Counted from the stretch's first letter, positions 27,574-38,486 are shown. The stretch: DNA of 64,000 nt from Streptomyces sp. Tu6071 (GCF_000213055.1 NZ_CM001165.1:806001-870000), one strand, 5' to 3'. Numbers and translations: made by a program. Notes: generated by a model from the sequence alone, not told the origin.

Positions 27574-28434
27574 TCAGGCGCGGCCCCGCCTGGCCTCCGC
27601 GCGAGCGCGGCGCGCGTACGGGAGATAGCGGAGGCGTTCGGGCAGGGCGGGGGTCAGGAGGCGGAAGGCCGTCGCGAGACGGCGGAGGCGGCGTTCCCGC
27701 GCGGGGCTCCAGTCCAGGCCGAGGGCGGCGCGGGCGTCGGCGGGGAGGAAGCCGATCGTCAGGAAGCGGCGGGCGCGCAGGGCGAGGGGCAGCAGGAGCG
27801 GCCACAGGGCGCGCAGGGTCAGGCGCAGGGCGAGCGGGCCGCGGTCCGGGGCGGGGACGCGGGTGTCCGTGGCGAGGAGGTCGCGCACGACCGCGTTCGT
27901 CTCCACCTCCGTGGCGAGCATCCGGCGGTAGTACGGCCAGAACTCCTCCGGCGTCGCGGGCATGTCCCGCTCGCGCAGCCCGAGCAGCCGCCCGACCCGC
28001 AGCCACTCCGCGTACAGGGCGCGGTCCTGGGCCGGGGTGAGGGGGCGGACGAGGAGGGCGAGACCGCGCCGGTTGACCGGGTAGCCGGTCGCGTGCACCC
28101 ACGCGTACGTCTCGGGGCGCAGCGCGTGGTAGGCACGGCCCCGGGTGTCGGTGCCGCTGATGTCGCGGTGCATCCGGCGCAGCCTCCGGCCCTCGGCGCG
28201 GGCCGCCTCGCCCCCGTAGACCCACAGCAGGAGCGAGTCGAGGGAGCGCGCGGCGCGGCCCCAGGGGTCGGTGCGGAAGACGGAGTGTGTGTCGACGCCC
28301 GCGCCGACGGCGGGGTGCGCGACCTGGAGGAGCAGCGCGGAGGGGAGCACGAGCAGCATCCGCACGTCCCCGGCGAGACTCCACAGCACCCCGCCGGGCG
28401 GGGGCGGCTCGGGCGGCGGGGCGCTGGGCGGCAC
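27574..28434 (-). CDS. Oxygenase MpaB family protein (DUF2236)
   Basis: A 286-residue protein of the MpaB/rubber-oxygenase (latex-clearing-protein) superfamily. Haem-environment motifs are visible: LLQVAHPAVGAGVDTHS near residue 36, TYAWVHATGYPV near 108, and the histidine and arginine in RRMHRDISGTD. Family members are haem-dependent oxygenases, some acting on double bonds in isoprenoid chains. The natural substrate here is unknown. The GTG at 28434 has GAGGAGAGG upstream. It converges with the D-amino-acid oxidase gene. Confidence 0.87.
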   Translation of the reverse strand: MPPSAPPPEPPPPGGVLWSLAGDVRMLLVLPSALLLQVAHPAVGAGVDTHSVFRTDPWGRAARSLDSLLLWVYGGEAARAEGRRLRRMHRDISGTDTRGRAYHALRPETYAWVHATGYPVNRRGLALLVRPLTPAQDRALYAEWLRVGRLLGLRERDMPATPEEFWPYYRRMLATEVETNAVVRDLLATDTRVPAPDRGPLALRLTLRALWPLLLPLALRARRFLTIGFLPADARAALGLDWSPARERRLRRLATAFRLLTPALPERLRYLPYARRARAEARRGRA

Positions 28435-28575
28435 GGGGCACCTCTCCTCGGGGTGGTCGGGGTGCCTCCAGTATGCGCGGGTTGCGGCGGTGACGGCCGG
28501 GGGACGGGGGTGCGGGCGGGGCCAGGGCAGGGGTGGGGGGCGGGTACGGGCAGTGACCGGAGGTGCGGGCGGGGC

Positions 28576-28857
28576 TCAGGCGCTCCGGGCCGCGAGGAGG
28601 GCCGCGAGTTCCGACGCGCGGTCGCGCAGTTCGGCCTCGGCGCGGACCCGGGCCGCCTCGCGGCGGGCCTGGTCGGTGTGGCGGGGGCCACCGGGCGGGG
28701 GCAGCGGGCCAGGGGCGGCGACGACGATGCCCGCGAGCGGCGCGGCGGGCGCCGCCGCGGCGGGTGCGCCCCAGCGCCCGCGCCTGCGGACGGAGAGCGC
28801 GCGGGCGAGGAGCAGGGTTGAGGCGATCAGGAGCGATCCCGCGAGGAGCAGGTGCAT
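28576..28857 (-). CDS. Small membrane-anchored protein of unknown function
   Basis: A 93-residue protein: one N-terminal membrane helix (HLLLAGSLLIASTLLLARAL), an Ala/Pro-rich linker, and a charged helical C-terminus likely to form a short coiled coil (ARREAARVRAEAELRDRASELAALLAA). The start is uncertain: ATG at 28857, or TTG at 28863. It is divergent from the MerR gene. It is not recognised as a named family. Length, composition and the helix pattern make it more likely real than not. Confidence 0.6.
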   Translation of the reverse strand: MHLLLAGSLLIASTLLLARALSVRRRGRWGAPAAAAPAAPLAGIVVAAPGPLPPPGGPRHTDQARREAARVRAEAELRDRASELAALLAARSA

Positions 28858-28983
28858 GTCCAAGAGCTACCCGGCACGAGCGGGTGCGCAACCCTCGGTG
28901 ACGGACTGGATCTTCACAACATCGGTGAGACAGCAATAGTGTTCCACCGCACAGACGCACCGCAGCCCCCGGGGAGAAGGATC

Positions 28984-29763
28984 GTGGCAGTCACCCGCAC
29001 CGCGCGCACGCCCGCGACGCCGGGCGCCCCCGAGCCGGAGGAGCGGCGCACGTACACGGTCGACGAGCTGGCGGCGCGCGCGGGCCTCACGGTCCGTACC
29101 GTGCGCTTCTACGCGACGCGCGGGCTGCTCCCGCCGCCCCGGATCGGGCCGCGCCGCGTCGGGCTCTACGGCCCCGGGCACCTCGCGCGCCTCGCGCTCG
29201 TCGACGACCTGCGGCGGCAGGGCCTCACGCTCGCCGCGATCGAGCGGTACGTGGCACGCCTTCCCGAGGAGACGACGGCGTACGAGCTGGCCATCCACCG
29301 CGCGATGGTCGCCTCCTGGCTGCCCGACGCGGCCGTGGAGTGCGGGCGCGCGGAGGCGGAGGAGCGGATCGGGCGGCCCCTCGGGGCGGACGAGCTGGAG
29401 CGGCTCGCGGCGATGGGGGTGCTCACGCCGGTGCCGGGGGCCGGGGAGCGGTACGTGCTCGACACCGTCCTCGTCGGGCTCGCCGTGCGCCTCCTGGACC
29501 TGCCCATGTCGCGCGAGGCGATCGCGAGCGCGCGCGAGGTGCTGCTGCGCAACGCGGCGCGGACGGCGCACGAGCTGAGCGAGGTGTTCCGGGGCGAGGT
29601 GGGGGTGCGGGAGGCGGGCGAGGCGCGGTCGCTGTCGGCGCACATGCAGCCGCTCGTGCTCCAGGCGCTGCTCACCGCTTTCCAGCGCTCGCTCAACGCG
29701 GAGCTGCGGGGAGCGTTCCCGGCGGGCGGGAGCGCGCGCGAAGGGGAGCCGGACGCGGACTGA
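28984..29763 (+). CDS. MerR-family transcriptional regulator
   Basis: A 259-residue regulator with an N-terminal MerR HTH (YTVDELAARAGLTVRTVRFYATRGLLPPPRIG) and wing region, then a long C-terminal effector domain. GTG at 28984 has GGGGAGAAGG upstream. Its own promoter has -35 TTCACA and -10 TAGTGT separated by 18 bp, longer than usual, as in many MerR-activated promoters. It is divergent from the small membrane gene and convergent with the fadB-like gene. No ligand-binding cysteine cluster was seen, so metal sensing is unlikely. Confidence 0.92.
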   Translation: MAVTRTARTPATPGAPEPEERRTYTVDELAARAGLTVRTVRFYATRGLLPPPRIGPRRVGLYGPGHLARLALVDDLRRQGLTLAAIERYVARLPEETTAYELAIHRAMVASWLPDAAVECGRAEAEERIGRPLGADELERLAAMGVLTPVPGAGERYVLDTVLVGLAVRLLDLPMSREAIASAREVLLRNAARTAHELSEVFRGEVGVREAGEARSLSAHMQPLVLQALLTAFQRSLNAELRGAFPAGGSAREGEPDAD

Positions 29764-29787
29764 CCGGCTCCACTCCCCCGTACGGCG

Positions 29788-31965
29788 TCAGTCCTCGTCG
29801 GTGTACGGCTCCCCGCGCTCCGCCCGCGCCACGAGCGAGGCGGGCGGCTCGAAGCGCTCGCCGTAGCGGGCGGCGAGTTCGCGCGCGCGGGCGACGAATC
29901 CGGGCAGTCCGCCCTCGTACCCGTTGACGTACTGGAGGACGCCGCCGGTCCAGCCGGGGAAGCCGATGCCGAGGATCGAGCCGATGTTGGCCTCGGCGAC
30001 GGAGCCGAGCACGTGCTCGTCGTCCAGGAGGCGCGCGGTGTCGAGCGCTTCCGAGAAGAGCATCCGCTCCTTCATGTCGCGGAACGGGATCCCGGTGCCC
30101 GGCTTCGTGAAGTGCTCGCGCAGTCCGGGCCACAGCCGCCCGCGCCTGCCGTCCTCGTACTCGTAGAAGCCCGCGCCGCCCGCGCGCCCGGGGCGCCGGA
30201 ACTCGTCCACCATGCGGTCCATGACGGCGTCGGCGGGGTGTCCCGCCCATGTGCCGCCCGCCGCCTCGACGGCGGCGCGGCTCTCGTCGCGGATCTTGCG
30301 CGGCAGGGTGAGGGTGAGTTCGTCGACGAGCGACAGGACCTTCGCGGGGTAGCCGGCCTGGGCGGCGGCCTGTTCGACGGAGGCGGGCTCGACGCCCTCG
30401 GCGACCATCGCCACGCCCTCCTGGATGAACTGCCCGATGACCCGCGAGGTGAAGAAGCCGCGCGCGTCGGCGACGACGATCGGGGTCTTGTTGATCTGCC
30501 GCACGAGGTCGACCGCGTGCGCGAGGGCTTCGTCGCCGGTGCGCGCCCCCTTGATGATCTCGACGAGCGGCATGCGGTCGACGGGCGAGAAGAAGTGCAG
30601 CCCGATGAAGCCGGCCTGCCGCTCGACGCCTTCGGCGAGGGTCGTGATGGGGAGCGTGGAGGTGTTGGAGCACAGGAGCGCGTCGGGCGCGACGACGTCC
30701 TGGACCTCCTGGAAGACCCGGTGCTTGAGCGCGGTGTTCTCGAAGACGGCCTCGATGACGGTGTCGCAGCCCGCCAGGTCCTTCGCCTCGGCGGTCGGCG
30801 TGATGCGCGCGAGGAGTTCCGCCTTCTCGGCCTCGGTCCTGCGGCCCTTCGCGACGGCCTTCGTGAGCAGCTTCTCGGAGTACGCCTTGCCGCGCGCCGC
30901 CGCCTCGGGGTCGACGTCCTTGAGGACGACCTCGATGCCCGCGCGGGCGCACGCGTACGCGATGCCCGCGCCCATCATCCCGGCGCCGAGGACGGCGACC
31001 TTCGCGGCCTCGCGGCGCGGGACGTGGGCGGGGCGCGCGGCACCGGAGTTGACCTTCTGGAGGTCGAAGAAGAACGCCTGGATCATGTTCTTCGCGGTCT
31101 GGCCGGTGACGAGACCCGTGAAGTAGCGGGCCTCGATGGTCTGCGCGGTCTCGAAGTCGACCTGGGAGCCCTCGACGGCGGCGGCCATGACGGCGCGCGG
31201 GGCGGGGTAGGGAGCGCCGCCCGTCTGCTTGCGGAGGTTGGCGGGGAAGGCGGGGAGGTTCGCGGCGAACTTCGGCTGCGCGGGGGTGCCGCCGGGGATG
31301 CGGTACCCGGGGCGGTCCCAGGGCTGCGCGGACTCGGGGTGCGCGTCGATGAAGGCGCGGGCCTTGGCGAGCAGGTCGTCGCGGTCGGTGGCGAGTTCGT
31401 CGACGAGGCCCTTCTCCAGGGCGCGCCGCGGGGTGTGCTGGGTGCCCTGGAGGAGGAGGGTGAGGAGGGCGTCGGTGATGCCGAGGAGGCGCACGGAGCG
31501 GGTGACGCCGCCTCCTCCGGGGAGCAGGCCGAGGGTGACCTCGGGGAGGCCGACGCGGTAGCCGGGGGCGTCGAGCGCGACGCGGTGGTGGCTCGCGAGG
31601 GCGAGTTCGTAACCGCCGCCGAGCGCCGCCCCGTTGATCGCGGCGACGACAGGTTTGCCGAGGGTCTCGATCCGCCGCAGGGCGCTCTTGAGCGCGAGTG
31701 AGTCGGCGAGGACCCGCTCGGCGTCCTCGGGGCGGGCCGCGCGCAGGTCGTGGAGGTCGCCGCCCGCGAAGAAGGTCTTCTTGGCGGAGGTGAGGATGAT
31801 GCCGCGGACGCTGTCGCGCTCGGCTTCGAGGCGGTCGGCGGTGGCGACGAGCGCGGCGCGGAAGGCGGCGTTCATCGTGTTGGCGGACTGGGCGGGGTCG
31901 TCGAGGACGAGGGTGAGGACGCCGGTGTCGTCGCGTTCCCAGCGGATGGGGGTGGGCTCGCTCAT
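29788..31965 (-). CDS. fadB: Fatty-acid oxidation multifunctional protein (enoyl-CoA hydratase / 3-hydroxyacyl-CoA dehydrogenase)
   Basis: A 725-residue beta-oxidation enzyme. The N-terminal crotonase domain has AGGDLHDL and NGAALGGGYELALASHH forming the oxyanion hole, with the catalytic Glu in GLPEVTLGLLPGGGG. From about residue 330 comes the NAD-binding domain (VAVLGAGMMGAGIAYACARAG) and the dehydrogenase catalytic region (GLHFFSPVDRMPLVEII). ATG at 31965 with CAGGAG upstream. It is 51 bases downstream of the thiolase gene in the same direction; together they are the fadBA pair carrying out hydration, oxidation and thiolysis. Confidence 0.95.
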   Translation of the reverse strand: MSEPTPIRWERDDTGVLTLVLDDPAQSANTMNAAFRAALVATADRLEAERDSVRGIILTSAKKTFFAGGDLHDLRAARPEDAERVLADSLALKSALRRIETLGKPVVAAINGAALGGGYELALASHHRVALDAPGYRVGLPEVTLGLLPGGGGVTRSVRLLGITDALLTLLLQGTQHTPRRALEKGLVDELATDRDDLLAKARAFIDAHPESAQPWDRPGYRIPGGTPAQPKFAANLPAFPANLRKQTGGAPYPAPRAVMAAAVEGSQVDFETAQTIEARYFTGLVTGQTAKNMIQAFFFDLQKVNSGAARPAHVPRREAAKVAVLGAGMMGAGIAYACARAGIEVVLKDVDPEAAARGKAYSEKLLTKAVAKGRRTEAEKAELLARITPTAEAKDLAGCDTVIEAVFENTALKHRVFQEVQDVVAPDALLCSNTSTLPITTLAEGVERQAGFIGLHFFSPVDRMPLVEIIKGARTGDEALAHAVDLVRQINKTPIVVADARGFFTSRVIGQFIQEGVAMVAEGVEPASVEQAAAQAGYPAKVLSLVDELTLTLPRKIRDESRAAVEAAGGTWAGHPADAVMDRMVDEFRRPGRAGGAGFYEYEDGRRGRLWPGLREHFTKPGTGIPFRDMKERMLFSEALDTARLLDDEHVLGSVAEANIGSILGIGFPGWTGGVLQYVNGYEGGLPGFVARARELAARYGERFEPPASLVARAERGEPYTDED

Positions 31966-32016
31966 GGGTGGGCTCCTGGGCTCCGTTGCGTACGAATGGG
32001 GGCGGGGCGGGGCCCG

Positions 32017-33231
<1,215 letters not shown>

Positions 33232-33337
33232 CTCGGCCTTTCGGGGAGGGGGCGGGCGGGTGCCGGCGAGGGGTTGGCCCGAAGCCGGGGCACTGCCCCC
33301 GGCCCCGTTTCGGGGCTCCGGCCCCGGGCCCCGCTCC

Positions 33338-34492
33338 TCAAGCGCCGGAAGGGCTGTTTCTCTGGTCGGTCAGGCCCTCGACTCCCCACTCCTCCGCCAC
33401 CGCCGCCGTGTCCGCGCCCGGGGTCAGGAGCGGGCCGGGGGCCGGGGCCGGGGTCGCGGAGAAGCGGGGGGCCGGGGCGGGTTGCGGGGTGCCGTCGGGG
33501 CCGGGGACGAAGGTGTTCCGGACGGCGAGGTGCGGGTGGTGGGGGGCTTCGCGCAGGGACAGCACGGGTGCGACGCAGCCGTCCGAATCGGCGAAGACCT
33601 TCGTCCACTCCGCCCGCGTCCGGGTCCTGAAGGCCGCCGCGATCCGTGCGCGCAGCTCGTCCCAGTGGTCGAAGTCCTCGCGCGCGGGGGCCGTTCCGGC
33701 GATGCCGAGGCGTTCGGTGAACTCGTTGTAGAAGCGCTTCTCCAGGGCCCCGACCGCCATGTGCTTGCCGTCGGCGGTCTCGTAGCAGCCGTAGAAGGGA
33801 CTGCCGCCGTCGAGGAGGTTGCTGCCGCGCCGGTCCTGCCAGCCTCCCGCCGCCATGAGGCCGTGCAGGAGCGTCGTGAGGTGTGCGGCGCCGTCGACGA
33901 TCGCGGCGTCCACGACCTGGCCCTCGCCCGTGCGCTCGGCGTGCCGCAGCGCGGCGAGGAGACCGACGACGAGGTAGAGCGAGCCGCCCGCGAAGTCGCC
34001 GAGGAGGTTCGCCGGGAAGGTGGGGGGCGCTTCGGGGTCGCCGCCGAGCGCGAGGGCCCCGGTTGGAGCGAGGTAGGTGAGGTCGTGCCCGGCGCGGTGG
34101 GCGAGCGGGCCTTCCTGGCCCCAGCCGGTCACGCGCCCGTAGACGAGGCGCGGGTTGGCGGCGAGCGCCTGCTCGGGGCCGACGCCGAGGCGTTCGGCGA
34201 CGCCGGGCCGGAAGCCCTCGACGAGGAGGTCGGCGCGCTCCGCGAGCGCGAGGACAGCGGCGGCGCCCTCCTCGGTCTTGAGGTCGAGTTCGACGGAGCG
34301 CTTGCCCCGGTTGGTGAAGTCGAGCGCGGGGTCCATGCCGAACATGCCGCCGCGCTCGGGCCGGTCGACCCGTACGACGTCCGCGCCGAGGTCCGCGAGG
34401 AGCATCGCGGCGAAGGGCCCGGGGCCGAGCCCCGCCAGTTCCAGGACCCGCACTCCGCCGAGGGGCCCGCCCCGCTCCGCTGTTCCGCTCAT
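33338..34492 (-). CDS. CaiB/BaiF-type CoA transferase (alpha-methylacyl-CoA racemase-like)
   Basis: A 384-residue class III CoA-transferase family protein. It begins with [27 protein letters not shown], followed by [19 protein letters not shown] and VEGFRPGV, and the catalytic Asp in the segment [13 protein letters not shown] near residue 150, a pattern typical of alpha-methylacyl-CoA racemase. It probably epimerises branched fatty acyl-CoAs for beta-oxidation by the adjacent FadBA. The ATG at 34492 is preferred over GTG at 34498 because GGAG is then 8 bases away. Confidence 0.9.
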   Translation of the reverse strand: MSGTAERGGPLGGVRVLELAGLGPGPFAAMLLADLGADVVRVDRPERGGMFGMDPALDFTNRGKRSVELDLKTEEGAAAVLALAERADLLVEGFRPGVAERLGVGPEQALAANPRLVYGRVTGWGQEGPLAHRAGHDLTYLAPTGALALGGDPEAPPTFPANLLGDFAGGSLYLVVGLLAALRHAERTGEGQVVDAAIVDGAAHLTTLLHGLMAAGGWQDRRGSNLLDGGSPFYGCYETADGKHMAVGALEKRFYNEFTERLGIAGTAPAREDFDHWDELRARIAAAFRTRTRAEWTKVFADSDGCVAPVLSLREAPHHPHLAVRNTFVPGPDGTPQPAPAPRFSATPAPAPGPLLTPGADTAAVAEEWGVEGLTDQRNSPSGA

Positions 34493-34509
34493 CCGCACGA
34501 CTCCAGGGC

Positions 34510-34520
34510 TTGTGACACAA
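34510..34520. promoter_or_regulatory. Short perfect dyad in a divergent promoter region
   Basis: TTGTGACACAA is a perfect 5-1-5 inverted repeat 17 bases before the CoA-transferase ATG, between the CoA-transferase and DUF523 genes. It is an operator candidate. The role is inferred only from symmetry and place. Confidence 0.35.
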
Positions 34521-34631
34521 CTGATGTAACACCGGCGATGCTATGAACGGCGCGGTCCCGGCACAAGCCCCGGGAAAGCAAGCGCTCAGAAGTGTCGTAC
34601 GCGAGGGGCGCGGGGTGCGTACGGTGAAGGC

Positions 34632-35099
34632 GTGGACACCTTGAACGAGCCCTCCCCCGTCCTCGTGAGCGCCTGCCTGCGCGGCGTCGCGTGCCGCTAC
34701 GACGGGCGCGACAAACGGAGCGGGGCGCTGGACGAACTGCTCGCGGGGCGCCGCGTCGTCGCCTTCTGCCCCGAGCAGGCCGGGGGCCTTCCGACGCCGC
34801 GCCGGCCCGCCGAACTGCGCGGCGGGGACGGGCACGGGGTGCTGGAGGGCACGGCCCGGGTCGTGGAGGACACGGGGGACGACGTGACGGCGGCCTTCGT
34901 CGCCGGTGCCGAACGCGCCCTGGCCACGGCCCGCCGCACGGGCTGCGCGGAGGCCGTCCTCATGCCGCGCAGCCCCTCGTGCGGCGCGGGCGGGGTCTAC
35001 GACGGCGCGTTCACGGGGACGCTCACGGCGGGCGAGGGCGTGACGGCCGCGCTGCTGAGGCGGCACGGCATCGCCGTACGGGAGGCTCCGGGCGTATGA
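34632..35099 (+). CDS. DUF523 family protein
   Basis: A 155-residue protein with DUF523 hallmarks: VSACLRGVACRYDG near the start, VAFCPEQAGGLPTPRRPAE and MPRSPSCGAGGVYDG, giving a set of conserved cysteines. Function is unknown; the cysteine pattern suggests a metal or Fe-S site. The GTG start at 34632 has a TACGGT -10 ending 6 bases upstream and no usable ribosome-binding site, so a leaderless mRNA is likely. It overlaps the Nudix gene by 4 bp (ATGA). Confidence 0.88.
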   Translation: MDTLNEPSPVLVSACLRGVACRYDGRDKRSGALDELLAGRRVVAFCPEQAGGLPTPRRPAELRGGDGHGVLEGTARVVEDTGDDVTAAFVAGAERALATARRTGCAEAVLMPRSPSCGAGGVYDGAFTGTLTAGEGVTAALLRRHGIAVREAPGV

Positions 35100-35626
35100 G
35101 TGGCACCCCGGCCGTCCGCAGGCGCCGTACGTCTCGCGTCCTGCTCACCGACCCCGGGGGGCGTCTGCTCCTGCTGTGCGCCCGCGACCCGCGCACGCCG
35201 GGCGCGGCGTGGTGGTTCACGGTGGGCGGGGGCATCGAGGCGGGCGAGTCGCCCGAGGAGGCGGCGCTGCGCGAAGTGGCCGAGGAGACGGGGCTCGTGC
35301 TGCGGTCCGGCCGGCTCGGCCCCGTGGTGTGGACGCGGCGGGCCCTCTTCACGGTGGACGGTGTGCGGATCGACCAGGACGAGGAGTTCCGCGTGGTCGT
35401 CCTGGACGCGGCCGAGACCGCCGCCGTGCGTGTCGACACGCGCGAGGCGACGCACGGCCACCGCTGGTGGAGCGCGGAGGCCCTCGCGACGACGGCGGAG
35501 ACGGTGCGCCCGCGCGGGATCGCGGACCGGCTGCCCGCGCTGCTCGCGGCGGGAGCGCGCGGGGACTGGCCGGTGGTGGAGCATCTGGGGGACGTGGACG
35601 AGGACGTGGACGCGCGGCGGGCGTAG
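35096..35626 (+). CDS. Nudix hydrolase
   Basis: A 176-residue Nudix protein that hydrolyses a nucleoside diphosphate linked to another moiety. The Nudix box is complete: GGGIEAGESPEEAALREVAEETGL fits G-x5-E-x7-REUxEExGU near residues 45-67. GGAGG lies upstream of the ATG, which overlaps the DUF523 stop, so the two are translationally coupled. The substrate cannot be told. Confidence 0.9.
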   Translation: MSGTPAVRRRRTSRVLLTDPGGRLLLLCARDPRTPGAAWWFTVGGGIEAGESPEEAALREVAEETGLVLRSGRLGPVVWTRRALFTVDGVRIDQDEEFRVVVLDAAETAAVRVDTREATHGHRWWSAEALATTAETVRPRGIADRLPALLAAGARGDWPVVEHLGDVDEDVDARRA

Positions 35627-35704
35627 CGTGGTCCGGGTTCCGGGAGGCGTGCGGCAACGGCTTCGCCCTCGGAGCGGAGGATTCGCCGACGGAGGGCCAC
35701 GTCC

Positions 35705-36484
35705 ATGACCGACCTGTTCGAGCGTGCCGTACCGGACCCGGCCGCCTACCTCGACCGGCTGGCCGCGACCGACGCGGCGCGTACCTACAAGGCCGTCATC
35801 CTCGACGCGCTGGACGCCCGGCCGGGCGCGACGGCGCTCGACCTGGGCTGCGGTTCGGGGGCGGATCTCGGCCCGCTCGCCGACGCGGTGGGCCCGACCG
35901 GCAAGGTCGTCGGCGTGGAACTCCTGCCCGGCCTGGCCGAGCGGGCGCGCGAGCGGACGAGGGCCACGGCGCACATCGGCGTGGTGGCCGGGGATCTCCA
36001 CGCCCTGCCGTTCCCGGACGGCTCCGCCGACCTCGCCCGTACCGACCGGGGCCTCCAGCACGTCGTGGACCCGGCCCGCGCCCTCGCGGAGATCCGGCGT
36101 GTCCTGCGTCCCGGCGGCAGGCTCGTCATGGGCGAACCCGACTGGGACTCGCTCGCCATCGACCACCCCGACCTCGGCCTCGCGCGCGCCTACACGCGCC
36201 ACGTGGCGGACCGGATCGTGCGCAACGGGGTCATCGGGCGGCAACTGCCCCGGCTCGCGCGCGAGGCGGGGTTCGCGGTGCGCGGCGTCGTCCCGGTCAC
36301 CTCGGTCTTCCGCGAGGTCGAGGCCGCCGACCGGGTGCTCGGCCTGCGGCGCACCACCGAGCGTGCCGTGGCCGCCGGCCGGCTGAGCGCCGCGGAGGCC
36401 GAGCGGTGGCTCGGCCACCTCGCCACGGAGCCCTTCCACGCCGCCGTGACCCTCCACGTCGTCGTCGCCGAGGCCGCCGCGTAG
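35705..36484 (+). CDS. Class I SAM-dependent methyltransferase
   Basis: A 259-residue methyltransferase. Motif I is ALDLGCGSGADLGPLA near residue 44, followed by the acidic loop VVGVELLPG and a post-I motif AGDLHALPFPDGSADLA, with motif III at EIRRVLRPGGRLVMGEP. The pattern resembles UbiE/Methyltransf_11 proteins that methylate small molecules. GGAGG precedes the ATG. It is followed 21 bases later by a second methyltransferase gene. The substrate is unknown. Confidence 0.88.
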   Translation: MTDLFERAVPDPAAYLDRLAATDAARTYKAVILDALDARPGATALDLGCGSGADLGPLADAVGPTGKVVGVELLPGLAERARERTRATAHIGVVAGDLHALPFPDGSADLARTDRGLQHVVDPARALAEIRRVLRPGGRLVMGEPDWDSLAIDHPDLGLARAYTRHVADRIVRNGVIGRQLPRLAREAGFAVRGVVPVTSVFREVEAADRVLGLRRTTERAVAAGRLSAAEAERWLGHLATEPFHAAVTLHVVVAEAAA

Positions 36485-36505
36485 TCCGGGTCGTACCCTC
36501 ACCGG

Positions 36506-37153
36506 ATGACCGAACTCGCGAGCCTGCCCGCCACCCGTACCGCCTACGACGCCATCGCGCCCGTCTACGCGGAGCGGTTCAGCGACTCCCTGCGCGACGT
36601 CCCGCTCGAGCGCGCCTTGTTGAGCGCGTTCGCCGAGCTGGTGCGGGCGGGCGGGGACGGCGAGGTCGGCGACCTCGGCTGCGGGCCCGGCTACGTGACG
36701 GCGCACCTGCGCGGTCTGGGCCTGCGCGCCTTCGGCGTGGACGCCTCGCCCGCGATGATCGGGCTCGCGCGCGAGGCCCACCCGGGGGTGCGCTTCGAGG
36801 TCGGCTCGACGGCCGCGCTCGGCCTCGCCGACGGCGCGCTCGGCGGCGTCCTGTCGCGGTGGTCGCTCATCCACACCCTCCCGGCCGAAGTACCGGCGGT
36901 CCTGGACGAGTTCGCCCGCGTCCTCGCCCCGGGCGGTCACCTCCTGCTCTCCCTCGCGGCGACCGACGGGCCCGAGCACGAGACGCAGTCGTACGACCAC
37001 GCGGTGACCACCGCCTACCGCTGGTCCCCCGACCGCCTCGCCGCACTCCTCGCCGAGCGTGGGCTGCGCGAGTCGGCCCGGACCGTGATCGAGCCGCGGC
37101 CCACGGACAAGCGGCAGTTCCAGACACTCCACCTCCTGGCCCGCAAGGCGTAG
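36506..37153 (+). CDS. Class I SAM-dependent methyltransferase
   Basis: A 215-residue methyltransferase with an N-terminal TRTAYDAIAPVYAERF segment, motif I VGDLGCGPGYVTAHL near residue 54, the acidic FGVDASPAMIGLAR and EFARVLAPGGHLLLSL. It is not a close duplicate of the upstream methyltransferase. TACCCT ends 6 bases before the ATG and there is no ribosome-binding site, which suggests its own leaderless promoter despite the short gap from the previous gene. Confidence 0.88.
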   Translation: MTELASLPATRTAYDAIAPVYAERFSDSLRDVPLERALLSAFAELVRAGGDGEVGDLGCGPGYVTAHLRGLGLRAFGVDASPAMIGLAREAHPGVRFEVGSTAALGLADGALGGVLSRWSLIHTLPAEVPAVLDEFARVLAPGGHLLLSLAATDGPEHETQSYDHAVTTAYRWSPDRLAALLAERGLRESARTVIEPRPTDKRQFQTLHLLARKA

Positions 37154-37274
37154 GCCGGGCCCTGGGACCGGGCCGAGCCGGGGAGCAGACCGGGCACAGC
37201 GCGCGGCGGGGAACCGGGCCCACGGCACGGGCCGGGCTCTCCGCGATTCCGGGGCGAGCTGCGAGAGTGGGGGC

Positions 37275-38486
37275 ATGGAGCCGAACACCTTGCCCGGCCG
37301 TCCCCACGAAACCGCCCGGAGGGACCGCGAGTTCGACCTCGTGCTCTACGGCGCGAGCGGCTTCGTCGGCGCGCTGACCGCCGCGTACCTCGCCGAACAC
37401 GCGCCGCCCTCGCTGCGCTGGGCGCTCGCGGGGCGCGGCGAGGAGAAGCTGGAGCGGACGCGCGCCGCGCTGGGGCTGGAGAGCGTGCCCGTCCTGACCG
37501 CCGATGCCGAGGACGCGACCGCGCTGCGCGCCCTCGCGGCGCGGACCCGGGTCGTCGCGACGACGGTGGGCCCCTACCTGCGGTACGGGGACGCGCTCGT
37601 CGGGGCGTGCGCGGACGCGGGCACGGACTACGCGGACCTCGCCGGGGAGCCGGAGTTCATCGACCGGAGCTATCTGCGCCACGAGGCGCGGGCGCGGGCC
37701 ACGGGGGCGCGGCTCGTGCACGGCTGCGGATTCGACTCGGTGCCCGCCGATCTCGGCGCGCACTTCACCGTGGGGCTGCTGCCCGAGGGGGTGCCGCTGC
37801 GGGTCGACGGCTTCCTCTCGGTCGACGCGGCGCCTTCGGGCGGCACGGTCGACTCGACGCTCACCGCCCTCGGGCGCCCGCTCGCGCTGGCCCGCGCGGC
37901 CCGGGAGCGCGCCGCCGTCGAGGCGCCGCCCGAGCCAGGGCGCCGCGTCACGGCCCCGCCGGGACCGCCCCGTTACGTGGGCGAACTCGACGCCTGGGCG
38001 CTGCCGCTGCCCGTGCTCGACCCGCTGCTCGTCGCCCGCTCGGCCCGCGCCCTGCCCCGCTACGGCCCGGACTTCCGCTACCGCCACCACGTGACCGCGC
38101 GCCGCCTCCCCACCGCGCTCGCGGGACTGGCGGGCGCGGCGGCTCTCCTCGCCGCCGCCCAGGTCCCGCCGCTGCGCCGTGCCCTCTCCGCGCGCCTCGT
38201 CCCCGGCACGGGCCCGAGCGAGGAGCGCCGCGCCCGCAGCAGCTTCTCGCTCCGCTTCATCGGGGAGGGCGGCGGCCGGCGCGTGTACACGGAGGTGCGG
38301 GGCGGCGACCCGGGCTACGACGAGACGGCCCGCATCCTCGGCGAGTCGGCCCTGTGCCTCGCCCTGGACGATCTCCCGGCGCTGTCGGGCCAGTTGACAC
38401 CGGCCGTGGCGATGGGCGAGACGCTGACCGAGCGCTTGCGGAGGTCGGGGCTGGTGATCAGGGAGGCGGCACGGCGGGAGGGCTGA
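37275..38486 (+). CDS. Saccharopine-dehydrogenase-like NAD(P)-binding protein (trans-acting enoyl reductase type)
   Basis: A 403-residue protein with an N-terminal Rossmann fold (DLVLYGASGFVGALTAAYLAEH), VVATTVGPYLRYGDALV and GTDYADLAGEPEFI, followed by the family segment VHGCGFDSVPADLG. This matches the saccharopine-dehydrogenase/trans-acting enoyl reductase family found in actinobacteria and eukaryotes, some of which act in lipid synthesis. A hydrophobic stretch near residue 280 (ALAGLAGAAALLAAAQV) may attach it to the membrane. The role here is unknown. Confidence 0.87.
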   Translation: MEPNTLPGRPHETARRDREFDLVLYGASGFVGALTAAYLAEHAPPSLRWALAGRGEEKLERTRAALGLESVPVLTADAEDATALRALAARTRVVATTVGPYLRYGDALVGACADAGTDYADLAGEPEFIDRSYLRHEARARATGARLVHGCGFDSVPADLGAHFTVGLLPEGVPLRVDGFLSVDAAPSGGTVDSTLTALGRPLALARAARERAAVEAPPEPGRRVTAPPGPPRYVGELDAWALPLPVLDPLLVARSARALPRYGPDFRYRHHVTARRLPTALAGLAGAAALLAAAQVPPLRRALSARLVPGTGPSEERRARSSFSLRFIGEGGGRRVYTEVRGGDPGYDETARILGESALCLALDDLPALSGQLTPAVAMGETLTERLRRSGLVIREAARREG

